This document shows, in pieces, positions 1-12,970 of a DNA stretch of 64,000 nt. The notes beneath the pieces were generated by a model. That model was not told the DNA's origin. It saw only the letters and a program-made list of their open reading frames with translations, and did not search any database. The DNA comes from Escarpia spicata. Lineage: Eukaryota > Annelida > Polychaeta > Sabellida > Siboglinidae. The DNA lies in the NCBI GenBank assembly GCA_963995525.1, contig OZ023210.1, positions 8,328,586-8,392,585 of the forward strand, given 5' to 3'. The position numbers were made by a program, and so were the translations under genes. Each line of letters begins with the position of its first letter. Positions within the stretch are counted from its first letter, which is position 1.

Positions 1-150
1 TCGAGTACCACACGCTTTTTATAAGTGCACGGCCAATGCTACGTGAAAAGTCGAGAGCCCTCTTCGTCATAGCTCCCCTGGAGACCATGTTTGTTTTCAA
101 CCTCCGAAAATTACGCAGCACGGCTGAGCAAATCAGCGTGCAGTAAAACA

Positions 151-1502
151 TTTAGTTTAACCATTGTGTTTACTCTGTGGGTCTATACATAATTATGTAA
201 AATATTTAGTTTAACCATTGTGTTTACTCTGTGGGTCTACACATAATTATGTAAAATATTTAGTTTAACCATTGTGTTTACTCTGTGGGTCTATACATAA
301 TTATGTAAAATATTTAGTTTAACCATTGTGTTTACTCTGTGGGTCTATAAATAATTATATAAAATATTTAGTTTAACCATTGTGTTTACTCTGTGGGTCT
401 ACACATAATTATGTAAAACATTTAGTTTAACCATTGTGTTTACTCTGTGGGTCTATAAATAATTATGTAAAATATTTAGTTTAACCATTGTGTTTACTCT
501 GTGGGTCTATAAATAATTATGTAAAATATTTAGTTTAACCATTGTGTTTACTCTGTGGGTCAATACATAATTATGTAAAATATTTAGTTTAACCATTGTG
601 TTTACTCTGTGGGTCTATACATCATTATGTAAAATATTTAGTTTAACCATTGTGTTTACTCTTTGGGTCTATAAATAATTATATAAAATATTTAGTTTAA
701 CCATTGTGTTTATTCTTTGGGTCTATAAATAATTATATAAAATATTTAGTTTAACCAGTGTGTTTACTCTGTGGGTTTACACATAATTATGTAAAACATT
801 TAGTTTAACCATTGTGTTTACTCTGTGGGTCTATAAATAATTATGTAAAATATTTAGTTTAACCATTGTGTTTACTCTGTGGGTCTATACATAATTATGT
901 AAAATATTTAGTTTAACCATTGTGTTTACTCTGTGGGTCTATACATCATTATGTAAAATATTTAGTTTAACCATTGTGTTTACTCTGTGGGTCTATAAAT
1001 AATTATATAAAATATTTAGTTTAACCATTGTGTTTACTCTGTGGGTCTACACATAATTATGTAAAACATTTAGTTTAACCATTGTGTTTACTCTGTGGGT
1101 CTATAAATAATTATGTAAAATATTTAGTTTAACCATTGTGTTTACTCTGTGGGTCTATAAATAATTATGTAAAATATTTAGTTTAACCATTGTGTTTACT
1201 CTGTGGGTCTATAAATAATTATGTAAAATATTTAGTTTTAACCAGTGTGTTTACTCTGTGGGTCTATAAATAATTATGTAAAATATTTAGTTTAACCATT
1301 GTGTTTACTCTGTGGGTCTATAAATAATTATGTAAAATATTTAGTTTAACCATTGTGTTTACTCTGTGGGTCTATAAATAATTATGTAAAATATTTAGTT
1401 TTAACCAGTGTGTTTACTCTGTGGGTCTATAAATAATTATGTAAAATATTTAGTTTAACCAGTGTGTTTACTATGTGGGTCTATAAATAAGTATCTAAAA
1501 TT
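151..1502. repeat. 54-bp tandem satellite-like array (about 25 copies)
   Basis: The unit starts TTTAGTTTAACCATTGTGTT and continues ACTCTGTGGGTCTATACATA, then ATTATGTAAAATA; starts fall at 151, 205, 259, 313 and so on every 54 bases. Copies differ mainly at the ATACAT/ACACAT/ATAAAT site, the GTAAAA/ATAAAA site and AAAT/AAAC. The last copy (from about 1450) degenerates into unique sequence. Some copies near 1230 and 1400 carry a one-base insertion (TTTT). Confidence 0.95.
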
Positions 1503-2196
1503 GCGGGCATCTTTTATAAAACAGAACTTGGTAGCAATAAAGTAATAATTAGTAAATGTTAACATCACGCAAATAAATGGTTTCTTGACGTACAATTTGT
1601 CGACATACTATTTATTTAAATACCGTTTGTTTACAAGATTGAACTACATGCACTTTGAAATTATCCATTTTTATGTTGAACTAGTTTCGATGGTTAATTA
1701 TAACAGTGTTATTACTATAAAACCGACATTTATGTTCTTTCAAAACTGTTCCAGTGTGTCAATCAATGACGCCATTACTTTGTGTGCATGAGAGTAGACC
1801 TAATGTTGTTATTCTGTTAGTAGTTCATGGTTTTGTCAAATCGTCCACCTATATGAGTGACGTAGACTGCAGTTAGTGAATGTCGGACGTACGTGTAGTT
1901 ATAACTGATTCTCGAACATTGGGCCAATATAATGCTTTTCATGGTCAAATATGGGTCAGGTATTTAATGGGTGTCGAACAATCACCCCCGCAGCATTCCT
2001 TAATAAGTAACCACCTGTATAGTAAATATATGTATTGATAATTTTTGTATAAACGGTTTCTTGCACACATGTGTGTATACAGTGCAGTCGGAGTGAATCG
2101 TGTTTGGTCTGGTCTGATCGGGTCGGACAAAAAGTGTCAATGTATCCTGGCCTTTATTACCATTCTTCAGTTATAGCTGAAACGTATAAAGAAACA
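1503..2196. other. AT-rich sequence, nothing recognised
   Basis: Unique AT-rich DNA lies between the 54-bp array and the small inverted-repeat element. The short ORFs here (60-68 codons) show no recognisable motif and are not called as genes. Confidence 0.5.
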
Positions 2197-2323
2197 GGGG
2201 CCGGTTTCGCGAAGCGATCGTACGTAAGAAACTTCGTGCGAAGAAACTTTACATAGTATATAGAACAACCCTCTATATACTTGCCTTCTTTGTTTGTTTT
2301 TATTTACGTAATAAACCGGCCCC
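2197..2323. mobile_element. Short terminal-inverted-repeat element (MITE-like), 127 bp
   Basis: It starts GGGGCCGGTTT (2197-2207) and ends with the exact reverse complement AAACCGGCCCC (2313-2323). The interior is AT-rich with no ORF. The size and the perfect 11-bp terminal inverted repeats fit a non-autonomous DNA transposon. I see no clear target-site duplication; the flanks are themselves weakly complementary (ACA / TGT). Confidence 0.55.
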
Positions 2324-4676
2324 GTGTGATCATCGCACTAACAAACAACACTTGTGAACTACGTATGAAATAAAATAATACGCTCTTTATAGTGATGAGT
2401 CTTGTTCAATCATTAGGAGTTACGTTTTGAAGCACGAAATTCCGTGTTGTTATTTAGTCCGTACTTTAACAATGAACTCCCAATGACAGAACAAGACTCT
2501 GTGATGATAACTCTCCGTCAAACCACCGAACGTCGAGTATCGGTAATTGCGACGTATTTTTGTGATACGTTGGTTGCTGCGGGCAAGCAGCGTCAACGTG
2601 CCAATCCTTGAGTGGTTCAGGAGCAGTGTACTCGCAGTCGGACTACCCCGGAGGGTCAAGAGTATTGCGTTGCTGCCAACCCGACACGGACAAGAGACCA
2701 ACACACAATGGACGCGGATGTGTGCGTTACTTCTCATACGCCTACGGGATACGCAGACGCACGCACACGAGCAGAAAAGTAGGGGGCATGCGATACGCAT
2801 CCGTCCTCCTTCACAGAAAGGGGACGACGTGTACGAGATGGCACTACGCCCCCCGCCCGCACCAAAAGGGTCAACCACGCCCCGCGGATCCTCCTCAATG
2901 TTGTCCCGGTTTCAGGTTCCGCACCTCATTCCTCAGTCGTCCCATAAAGCCGGCGCTAGCTCCTCCGGCGGAAAACGTAATCGACGTCGTTATCGGCGTT
3001 TGTCACGAGAACGTCACCGCATTGTGTCGACAACTCCCGCTGCCTCGTTAAATATAATCGGCCGTCTTCGGGGGTAGCGAAGCCAAGCGACACAATATAT
3101 TCTATCAACTCAACGAAGACTCCCCGTGTTTGTGACAGCTTTAACCCGGATGTTTGCCGTATTGTTCCTGAAAGCATTAACACAGTAGCGTACGTAAAAC
3201 AATATTCTCGTTTTCCGCGTTTAAGAAGGTTCCGCGCGACGAACGAAGTGTCTTGCCAAATATTGACATAACGTCCGTATTCTGGCAGCTGACGATCGGA
3301 GGATTTGTCAACGTGCGATGCAGACTTCCGCTTATCTTAGGACTTGTTGGCAATTCAATATCAGCATCTACATGGTTTGTTCGACTGGTGGATTGGGGTC
3401 AATAACACGAGTTACGCTAGACAATTTAAATAGATATAGTAAACTTCGTTGAATGAATAAAGCCGATGTAAAATGGTATTTTGACCGCCACAGTATTTGT
3501 CCTCGGGACAAAATATTATAATGTTGTATTGACTTCCCTGTGATAATTTCATCCCCTCCCTATAATTTGATATCGTATGATTTACTGACATTATCTTCTT
3601 GCAGTAACACGTGTAACACAGTTAGAGACTGGGCATTACGAATGACTGTCGTCTAAGTAAAATTAATTCTCAAGAAAACGTGCAGCAGAAGGAGGGATAA
3701 CATTAATTACTACGATCGTGGTGAAATTACCTCCCTGTTATGGTACAGCTAACTCAACGATATCGTAACATATCACGAGTTTCCTGCCATGTTAAGACAG
3801 AATACATCGCGTCGTTTGGAGCGTTGTTAATTGGTTCTACGTCCGCTGTCTTTGTAAAACCGATGCACGATTCGCATCGAAGAGAGCACATACAAAAAGA
3901 AAAAAACTTAGATTAATTGCAGCATAATCAAAATATGTGCAGACTATTTATCTAAGGCAGGTCTTTGTTGGAACATTGCGCACGGGGCATTCGCCAATAA
4001 TCAAATAATGGAGCAACACGCAAACAACAAAAACGTTGGGTCAGTTGCACGCAGCGACACACAGTGGGGATTTAACGAGCCACCCGAAACATGAGACGGG
4101 ATAAACCACATTCCGACGGCGTGGACAAAATCTGAGTATTTTAAATTGACAAATGACATATAATGGGGCTATCCGTTTGGCAGGCAAACAATGAAACGAC
4201 GACATTCCTATTGATATGATGGCGTTATACCCACATTTGTGTGCTTACAAGAACTTGAGTCGATTAAATTGGAGTGGTTGCAAAGTTACTAAATAAATAT
4301 AACACGCGCGTTCTGGAACGCAAACTATTTCAGTTGAAAAAGGCTTAAAGAAAGAACACCTGTCAGGAAGAGAATCGAGTTAAAATAGAAGTTGAATATA
4401 AATGTAGCCGCTAATATATCACAATTAATATTTTTATTATGTGGTCTAACTTATTGTTTTATATACAATGTTCCACTTTGACATACAGAGAAAACTACCT
4501 TAGCGGGCACCTGGCCATTACGAAAACCTGTCTACAACGGACACTTTGAAAGTCCCGAATGACTACTCTGCAGTGTACATAACCTGGCCATACTGGACGG
4601 CGATGTGCCCTTGAGGTAGAAAAGGGATTGGGAGAGGGATTGGGAGAGGGATTAGTCTGGGCGTAGGCCAGTGAAG
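2324..4676. other. Non-coding stretch with a GC-rich patch at 2560-3100
   Basis: ORFs on both strands overlap at 2450-3077 because the patch is CpG-rich and stop-poor. None has a recognisable domain, and the frames contradict one another. The rest is AT-rich with no recognised feature. A short G-rich direct repeat (GGATTGGGAGAG, three times) sits at 4625-4655, just outside the next element. Confidence 0.4.
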
Positions 4677-7453
4677 CGTGCATTAGGGTTTGCACGATGT
4701 TTTGTTTTGATTTTTGTGATGTTCAAACGTTCAAAGTCAACAATCATACGACGGATGCCACCCTGGCACCCTTGAGCATTTTTGCATAAACTCATTAATA
4801 TATTTATTAGTTATCGTCATTAAAATAAATACAACTTTTCTGAATATCTCGAATTGTAAACATCCAAACAATCAAAATAATGTATCCGAACGCATGTTTT
4901 CAGGGTATCTGGGTGTGGTTACGTCAATGAACAAATTATAGTATGCATATTTGTCGCATGAATTTGCAAATTAGCTCTGACCAATATAACTTCACGATAT
5001 TCGTTTATATTTCCTCAATAAGCGAGCGATAGGCACTAATTAATGGACATACTTACATGCCCCCCCTCCTCATACAAAAACCCAAATTGTATACCCTAGA
5101 TATCCCCATCACAACGAGGCCTATCGTAGAACTTGCGTGACTCCAAAGTCAAACAAGGTCACCGTCAAATGATATTTCAAAATTGTCCGCTTTCTCAAAC
5201 GTCTTATAATTACAATGGTTGCATATATACTTTTATTAATAATAAAATAGCCATGCCATATATTTTTGGAAAGCTTATTGTCTCCCGGTCAAAACAGGAT
5301 ACGATATGGAGCTGTTACACTGTAAATTAAGTGTGAAGCTAAGGTCAACCAAGGTCACCATGAAATGATATTGCACCATCCCGCAAACGTTATACAATAC
5401 CAATGGTGGTTTGTAGCCTATCTACGTTACCTACTTACTCATGGCCATGTGATATACAGTTTGAAAGCCTACTGTCTCCCCTTAAATACAGGATACCATG
5501 GGGAGCTATCGAGTGGTGCAGTAAGTGTGGAGTGAAGGTCAAACAAGGTCATCACCAAGTGATTAGTGTTCAAAACTGCGCCATTCCGCAATTACAATTA
5601 CAATGTTTGCATAATTATCTACTTTGTCCACCTACACTGGGCCTTGTTATACACCTATGCGTATTGTCTCCCGTCAAAATGATTGGCATGGAATTGTAAA
5701 GTGGTGGTCTAACTGTGGAGTGAAGGTTGCACAAGGACACCATCAAAAGACGCATGCATTTTCGATAGTGCCATTCCGCAGATTGTAGGTGATGTTATAC
5801 TTCTACGGCACTTTTGCATCACCCATGGGATGAGAAAATATATGTTGGTGGATGCCACCCTCAATTTTGAATTTGAATGTAATTTTGAGGATCACAAACT
5901 CAATCTTGTGTCAAAATATTTGTATTAATTAACTGATACGATATGACAGCCTCTTCAGGTCCTATGTCCACCTCCAATCAGTTGACTGGTCAACCAAATA
6001 AAAGCTTGTTACGCTATGTGCTCTGAATACTGCTAAAGAGCATCCGGTGTTAACGGAATATCTTAGTGATATTATTCCTTTGACAGAATATTTTTTCATT
6101 GCCTCGATAACGGAGACCACGCACGCTGCAGCTCTATTTACAGAGGGCAATAGCGATGCGTTCCAGGAGTTGAAGTGTCGCGAATCCAGATCCAAATGGA
6201 TGTGTGAATGCTGTGGTTCCTTCGTGGTATGAAATTTGGGTTTCCCACGCTACTGACAACTGGCAATGACGTGGATAGGTCTTTTCCCAGAGCGTGATGG
6301 ATGCCGTTGCCATTGGGATGAATAACGTTATTGCCTGTCTCAAAGCCCATCCAAATGTATGCAGCTGGTTATAAACTTGACAAACTCATAACTCGTAACG
6401 ATCGGAAACACATTGCGAATCATGCGTGGTTTTGATCCCTTTTCCACAAAGCATTTTGCACAAGGCTCAACAGTTGCGTGCCAGGTTCTTCGTGGTCTTA
6501 CTGGGTGTAGCATGTCATAACTGCACCTGGTGACGACAGCTGAGGTGTCTGAAGTGTAAAACACTTCCATTCAACCTAGATAGTGGAGCTTTGCAACCTT
6601 AATGGAGAGAAATGCAAATAGCTCCTGCATGTTGGTGACATAGCGATGTAAGTATTTCCAGTTTATTGGCACATTATTGTCCCATGTTACCTTCCTCAGA
6701 GTCCCGTTACCATGCTTCTCTCTTGTGGATTATTTGATCCTGCTGGCGAGGTACGTGTCCCGGTCGACGGTTGTTGGAGTGAATTAAGTGCTTCATGATG
6801 TGCGGAACAAAAAAAATGTCTGCATACTCATCAAACGCGGTCGATAGAAACGAAGTAGACACAGAGTCATTGTAACTTTATGACGTTTGCGTATTGCAAA
6901 AGTTCGAATATTCATAATTTCACGGTGACCTTGTTTGACCTTAGATCCACACTTACTATTCCAGGTAACAGCTCCATGTCGTCCATATCCATTTTGATGG
7001 GGAGACAATAAGCTTTCAAAAATATGACATGCCCATTTTGTTTTTAAATAAAGTATATATGCAACCATTGTAATTTTAATTTCGAAAAATTATCATTTGA
7101 CGGTGACCTTGTTTGACCGTGGTATCGAAAAGCGTGAGTTTATATTGGTCAGAGCTAATTTGTATATTCATGTGACAAATGTGCGTACTATGATTTATTC
7201 ACTGATGTAATTCTAACCAGATACCCTGTAAAACACAGATCCGGACACATCATTTTGATTGATTGTTTGGATGTTTGTAATTCGAGATATTCAGAAAAGT
7301 ATTATATATTTTAATGGTGACATCTAATTTGCATATTAATGGGTTTCCACAAAAACGCTCAAGGGTGCCAAGGTGGCGTCCGTCGGATTATTGACCTAGA
7401 AGGTTAGATGATCAAAAAAATGCAATAAAACATCGTGCAGACCTTAATGCACG
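4677..7453. mobile_element. 2.8-kb element with long inverted repeats and a broken nuclease-like ORF
   Basis: The left arm (about 4677-5440, continuing as repeats to about 5790) and the right arm (about 6830-7453) are diverged reverse complements of each other. The outer ends are CGTGCATTA and TAATGCACG, followed inward by matching text such as TGCACGATGTTTT, GGCACCCTTGAGC and CAGAGCTAATTTG. Both arms contain a subrepeat of about 180-195 bp marked by GGTCAAACAAGGTCACCGT: four copies in the left arm (near 5148, 5343, 5538 and 5733) and two in the right. The loop holds the minus-strand coding remnant described separately. No clear target-site duplication was seen. The two arms could alternatively be independent inverted insertions. 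Confidence 0.65.
5950..6790 (-). pseudogene. Degenerate transposon-borne protein resembling XPG/FEN1-like nuclease
   Basis: Reading the minus strand and allowing several frameshifts and stops, consecutive blocks resemble a multi-copy invertebrate protein family that I remember by its HEEADTR, RTVDTDVVV, ELWIAFGTG and FHAFTGCDT motifs. Here I read HEEPGTQLLSLVQNALWK (6494 downward), then MIRNVFPIVTS where RTVDTDVV is expected. Next comes LDGLWAFETGNN, then HALGKDLSTSLPVVSS, and upstream NWKYLHRYVTNMQELFAFL. The acidic residues expected of the nuclease core are lost in the second block. HEEADT, DTD and TGCD recall the metal-binding motifs of XPG/FEN1 nucleases, and Academ-type DNA transposons carry such a domain. 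The family link is inferred from memory and not searched. The gene is clearly dead. Confidence 0.5.
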
Positions 7454-8651
7454 GTCCACCTTCAAACGGACGTTTGACTGCCGGACTAGATGGATAGAGG
7501 GATGAGTGGACGGGGAAGGAGGGAGGAAGGAGGGAGAGGGTGCGAGGGAGTGAGGGAGGGAGAAAGGAAGGGAGAAAGGGAGGGATGGATAGAGGGAGGG
7601 ATGGCGAGAGAGAAGAACCAACATCTGCTATGAGTACTTAACTGAGACTGATTAAACTATACCATACCTCTAATTGCTAGACACGTCGAGTGAAATAAAG
7701 ATCAATGGCATTGTAGACTTTCCCGAGATGATATCGTACCCGATGAGATGGCATCGTACCCGATTAGCCCATTACATATCTAACCCCTGCCCCCATAGTC
7801 GTCCCATTTGTTTATATAACACCCGTTTATGTGGGCGCGCTGCTGATATCGGGCGGTTTGCGTAACGTATAACGTCCTAATAGCGCACAGCGGACAGTCT
7901 GCGGCAGATCGAGATGCGCCGGCAGAGCCACGACGCCGCGGGAGACGACGTTGCCTCGGACAAACCGCAAAGAGAAAACGGGAATAAAACCGTTTATTAC
8001 GAATGTTGGGCAAGATTAAAGTAGAACGGTGTTTGATCTTCTCCCATTATCCCCCGTAATCTCCGAGGATCCGCCAGTCGGATGACGCAATCAGTGATAT
8101 ATACTCATCAACGTAGCATCAACGCATGCAAGCATGCATACTGTCTCTGGTAGGTGATACCCCGAGCTATACTTGGATTTTAAAACCATTGGTTACTGGT
8201 TCATCAATACAGCGAAAGTGTATTCTAAAAATAAGAACATTATAGTGTAATACGCGTAACATAATGATGTGAACTTATAAAAAGACTGAAAACGTAGCTG
8301 AAGTGTTCTGTGTCCATATTGAGATAACTATACAAAGTTATATTTTCAATAAAGTGTTCGTTGATGTAATCAATACATTGAAGATGTAAGCAATACATCA
8401 AATATACAGTGAAACAATAATACTTGTTTAAACAGATTATGATTGAATTTAATTTTAATCGCATTTAATTTTACATCGAATAAACAATGTTTATATGTAC
8501 GAGTTCAAAATATAGCAAGGCTATATCAAATACCCCCTCGGCACAACACAAATAGTCTCCAACACTCATCAGTCGAAATACCCATCACTACACCCCTCGT
8601 CAAAGCGAAACATCTCCAACAATACCACCCGTCGAAATCTCCAACACTACC
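7454..8651. other. Non-coding; purine-rich G tract at 7494-7612
   Basis: The + strand at 7494-7612 is almost entirely A and G, with many GGGAGGG runs, which could form a triplex or G-quadruplex. The rest is mixed composition, with a GC-rich patch near 7840-8000 and AT-rich DNA after 8200. No gene is recognised. Confidence 0.5.
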
Positions 8652-8753
8652 CTGTATGCATCGCTAAGCAAACTCCGACACTAACCTCTATGCATCGCTA
8701 AGCAATCTCCGACACTACCCTCTATGCATCGCTAAGCAATCTCCGACACTATA
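8652..8753. repeat. 34-bp tandem repeat, about 3 copies
   Basis: The unit reads CTATGCATCGCTAAGCAATC, then TCCGACACTACCCT. Related fragments (CTCCAACACTA, CCGTCGAAAT) occur just upstream from about 8535, so the array probably decays leftward. Confidence 0.75.
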
Positions 8754-10310
8754 CTCCCCCTCGGCACTGCGAAACATCTGCAAAAACGTACCTTCTACAT
8801 ACTCAACTAAGCTACGGGTCTGTGATCATACTTTACCCAACTAATACGAACTTTAGACGATTAACAATTATGCATTAATTATATACTTTTATACTAATTT
8901 GACTCCCGTTTGATAACATTATCCCACTCTGTGACTTTTTACTAAATAATTGTGTTGTGAGGGATATACCCATTATCACAGGCAACTACATTGATGTCAT
9001 CGTCGAACACAATGGACAGCAAAGAGAGAAATTACAGGCCCGGAAACCCGTCCATCGCAACTATTTTACGTCTTATCTTATAATGCAATACGCACAGATA
9101 ATTAAAAACAAATGTTTACGTGTTTATAACAGGCCTTATTAAAGAAATTGGTTATTACTCGGACTTCCACCTAATACATGTGTTAGGTATATCCTACCGT
9201 CCAACCAAACAAATATTTGAATTCATGAAATACTTTCTAAAATATTTGAATTTAATTTTTTTTAACTCTTGAATTGTTGACATTTCTTAATAAAAGTTAT
9301 AAAAAAATTTTTTTTTAACATTCATTATATGTGATTGGAGTGGGGTTATGTCCAAATGGGGTTTTGGTGGTGTGGGCTTATGTCCGAGTGGGTTTATGCC
9401 CAATGGGGTTATCTCTTAGTGGGGTTTTACCAGTGAGGTTTTGTACGTGTACCCAACCAAACATCTTTCACCCTGCCGTTCTGGTATTTTAGTATTACGT
9501 TTAGACTATGGTTACACCAATTGTACACGCAACATTGGTACATATGTTATACTATCATAAAACCATACTATATTACTATAACCATATGTCCACAGTTCAC
9601 AAAATAATAACAATTTACATATTTCCACCAGTATCAAACGCACATGTATTATTGCGCTATATTGTTCATGTTCTATTACAAAAGAAATAAAATAAGGAAA
9701 TCAGTTACAGATACATAATTAAAAATCTTGATAACATAATACGCTAAACACATATGCATAAATTAGAACAACAAAATAGTTGTTCCATTGGCGTTTGGTG
9801 TATCCCTTTTAAGTGGTTATATATGATAAGGGACAGTAAACGCAACGAGAGGGTGAGGGGTAAATTACTATAGTCAGCCTTTGACTGTCAACACACAGAA
9901 AGCAGAAAGAGAGGGAGACGGTAAAAAACAAAACAACATCGCGACTTTGATATTGCTAACACAAAGATAGAGTTGGTATGAATCTACTATGGTTATGGTA
10001 ATATGACCCCTCCCCCAAGACGGAACTGCTGACACAAAAAGGAGTGGGTGTTAAATTACTATGGTATCAGTAAATTACTTCACTATTTTGGGACTGTTGG
10101 AACAAAGAAAGGTGTGGTCACAACAAACGAACCGCTCTGAAACCTGTAAGAATACATATTATTTCCCAACAGTGAAGTTTGTTGCACAACGACGATTAGA
10201 GCGATGTAACTGTGATTGTAATACACAAAAGGTATGTGGGTATGGTAAATTGTAGTAAAAAAGATACCCATGCCTTTGAAAAAAGGGAATGGAAAACACA
10301 GCATATGTCT
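8754..10310. other. AT-rich non-coding DNA
   Basis: Nothing gene-like is recognised. Around 9340-9440 there is an irregular repeat of GTGGGGTTATGTCC/GTGGGTTTATG-type words. Confidence 0.45.
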
Positions 10311-10329
10311 ACAGAATTGAGCACATGGG

Positions 10330-11386
10330 AAGCATTAGGATGTAGAATACATTGCACAGTACCATTAGGATGTACAGTACCATGTGCAGTACCATTACCA
10401 TGTACAGTACCATGTACAGCACCATGTACAGTACCATTATCATGTACAGTACAATGTACAGTACCATTACCATGTGCAGTTCCATGTACAGTACCATTAC
10501 CATGTACAGTACCATGTACAGTACCATTATCATGTACAGTACCATTATCATGTACAGTACCATGTACAGTACCATGCACAGTACAATTACCATGTACAGT
10601 ACCATTACCATGTACAGTACCATGTACAGTACCATTAGTATGTACAGTACCATGTACAGTACCATTACCATGTACAGTACCATGTACAGTACCATGTACA
10701 ATACCATGTACAGTACCATTACCATGTACAGTACCCTGTACAGTACCATTAACATGTACAGTACCATGTACAGTACCATTACCATGTACAGTACCATGTA
10801 CAGTACCATGTACAGTACCATTACCATGTACAGACAGTACCCTGTACAGTACCATGTACAGTACCATTACCATGTACAGTACCATGTACAGTACCATTAG
10901 CATGTACAGTACAATGCAAACTGCGCGACAGGAAAGCATGAGTCGTAAACTTATGTTTCAAATTCACATGTACAGTACTATGTACAGTACCATTAGCATG
11001 TACAGTACCATGTACAGTACCATTAGCATGTACAATACCATGTACAGGACCATTAGCATGTACAGTACCATGTACAGTACCATTACAATGTACAGTACCA
11101 TATACAGTACCATTAGCATGTACACTATCATGTACAGTACCATTACCATGTACAGTACCATATGCAGTACCATTTGCATGTACAGTACCATGTACAGTAT
11201 CATTTGCATGTACAGTACCATGTACAGTACCATTAACATGTACAGTACCATGTACAGTACCATTACCATGTACAGTACCATTACCATGTACAGTACTATG
11301 TACAGTACCATTAGCATGTACAGTACAATGCAAACTGTGCGACAGGAAAGCATGAGTCGTAAACTTCTGTTTCAAATTAGGTCTTA
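10330..11386. repeat. 12/18-bp composite minisatellite with duplicated 3' flank
   Basis: Two unit types alternate: CCATGTACAGTA (12 bp) and CCATTACCATGTACAGTA (18 bp), often as a 30-bp composite. Because 12, 18 and 30 are multiples of three, several frames stay open on both strands. The array is split by a segment of about 52 bp (10915-10967, CAAACTGCGCGACAGGAAAG to TGTTTCAAATT). This segment recurs at the right end (11330-11381), so one array block plus its flank was duplicated about 415 bp apart. Confidence 0.92.
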
Positions 11387-12970
11387 GAATAAATGGGGTC
11401 GAAATACCAAGGAGGGGGGGTTCAATTTACTATAGAGTCACTTTACTATTCCACCACGAAGCTCACTCTATGAATATGTGTTTTTATATTAAAGAAATAT
11501 ATATCACATTTTACATAGCATATCTGCAAACAACATTCCAGCCTTTGCTGCCATTCTATCTGATTTTGGATTCTTAATAATATACTCCAACGCCATATAA
11601 AGGTTTATTTAAATTTTGCAGTTTGTGGTGACTCCACTGTCTCATCTGTTGTAGCAGAGGAGTCACATACCTAACGCCGGGCTACGTGGTTTGCATAATT
11701 ACACAACGCCATAGTTGTAGAATAAAATGGTGTAACTTGAATGACGACGTAATCTTCGCGGTCATTTGACAGGCCAGAAACAGTTGACCTTTGATCTTTT
11801 CCCTCGTAAGCCCATACGCACACATACTTTGTCGAACGCATGCACCCAAAAAACAAACATACGCCCACGTAGAAAATAGGTCAAATGGAGTTTACAAAAA
11901 TATGCTGCTTTCGAAACGCAGTTGCAACAAGAAACATATACGGCGCAAATAGAATATAGCAGACAGACGCTTTGCAATGGTTATAACTTACTTCTCTATG
12001 TATACCAATTACTGAAACATAGATTTAAAAAAATTAATCATGATATTTTGCTTGTTTTCAAGATTCTTACGCCAATTTTTAGATTGATAATTAATTTAGT
12101 CCATCGTGAATTTAGTTCTTTCTTGTAAAAATAAGTACTAAAATAAAAAAAAATTAAATGGTCGAATTTGACCGCTACATCTTGTAACTAGCCAACTAGC
12201 CAAAGTCAACATGCAACATCCTGCCTTCAACTCACTGAATTATTCGGTAATATGTTTTATATTTGAGACAGGGAAGGGGAAGAGGGAGAGAGGGGGGAGG
12301 GTGATTGGAATATGAAAGCATGCATAACAACATGAGAATTATTAAAACATACTAGAATAAGACACGTCAAATAACCACTCAGCCAATAATAATTGGCTTA
12401 GCAATGGACACCTTTGCCGTAATTGTATCAAATTATGGATCTGACGTCATCGTAAAAATCTCACTCGCTGCTTATAACATGGTTGTGAGTGGTTTTTATA
12501 AGATTTATTAAAAAAAAACGTTATTTTTATATGACATGTGTCTCAGTCGGTTTGACGTGTGTAGTTAACAGCCAGAAACTAAACTTTCCTTTACACAAGC
12601 TGCATGCTCGCGTGTTAAACACTTGCTGACGGCGAAGGCAAAAACATGTTTGCAATCTTGCAGCCTGGTAATTAAAGTCTCCTCAATGCGATAGTTTCGC
12701 TTGTCTTATTTCAAATTCGTTTAATGAAAAAGCAAACTTATATATTATGCACTACGACATGTTGGCTCGCTTGTGTAAATTTCGGTATGTAAATTTGGAA
12801 AAATCATCACAGAAAGTACTACCTTATATTTAATACTGGATACAGAATCAATTCAAATGATTCTCAAAATAGGAATCTTCGTGTGAAAACGAAATGCGAT
12901 TATGCAATTGGTTTTTTTCTCAAACACCATGAGACCGACAGATTATGTGGGATGAAACCCAAATGACGGC
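11387..12970. other. AT-rich non-coding DNA
   Basis: No recognisable gene is present. A G/A-rich tract (AGGGGAAGAGGGAGAGAGG) lies near 12272-12300. Confidence 0.45.

Noticed and set aside
2450..3077. Three overlapping ORFs of 142-176 codons on both strands
   Set aside because: The patch is CpG-rich and stop-poor. The frames conflict, no domain is recognisable and no splice context supports them.
10196..11387. Long ORFs (up to 391 codons) through the 12/18-bp array
   Set aside because: They exist because all unit lengths are multiples of three. Both strands are open and there is no non-repeat protein sequence of note.
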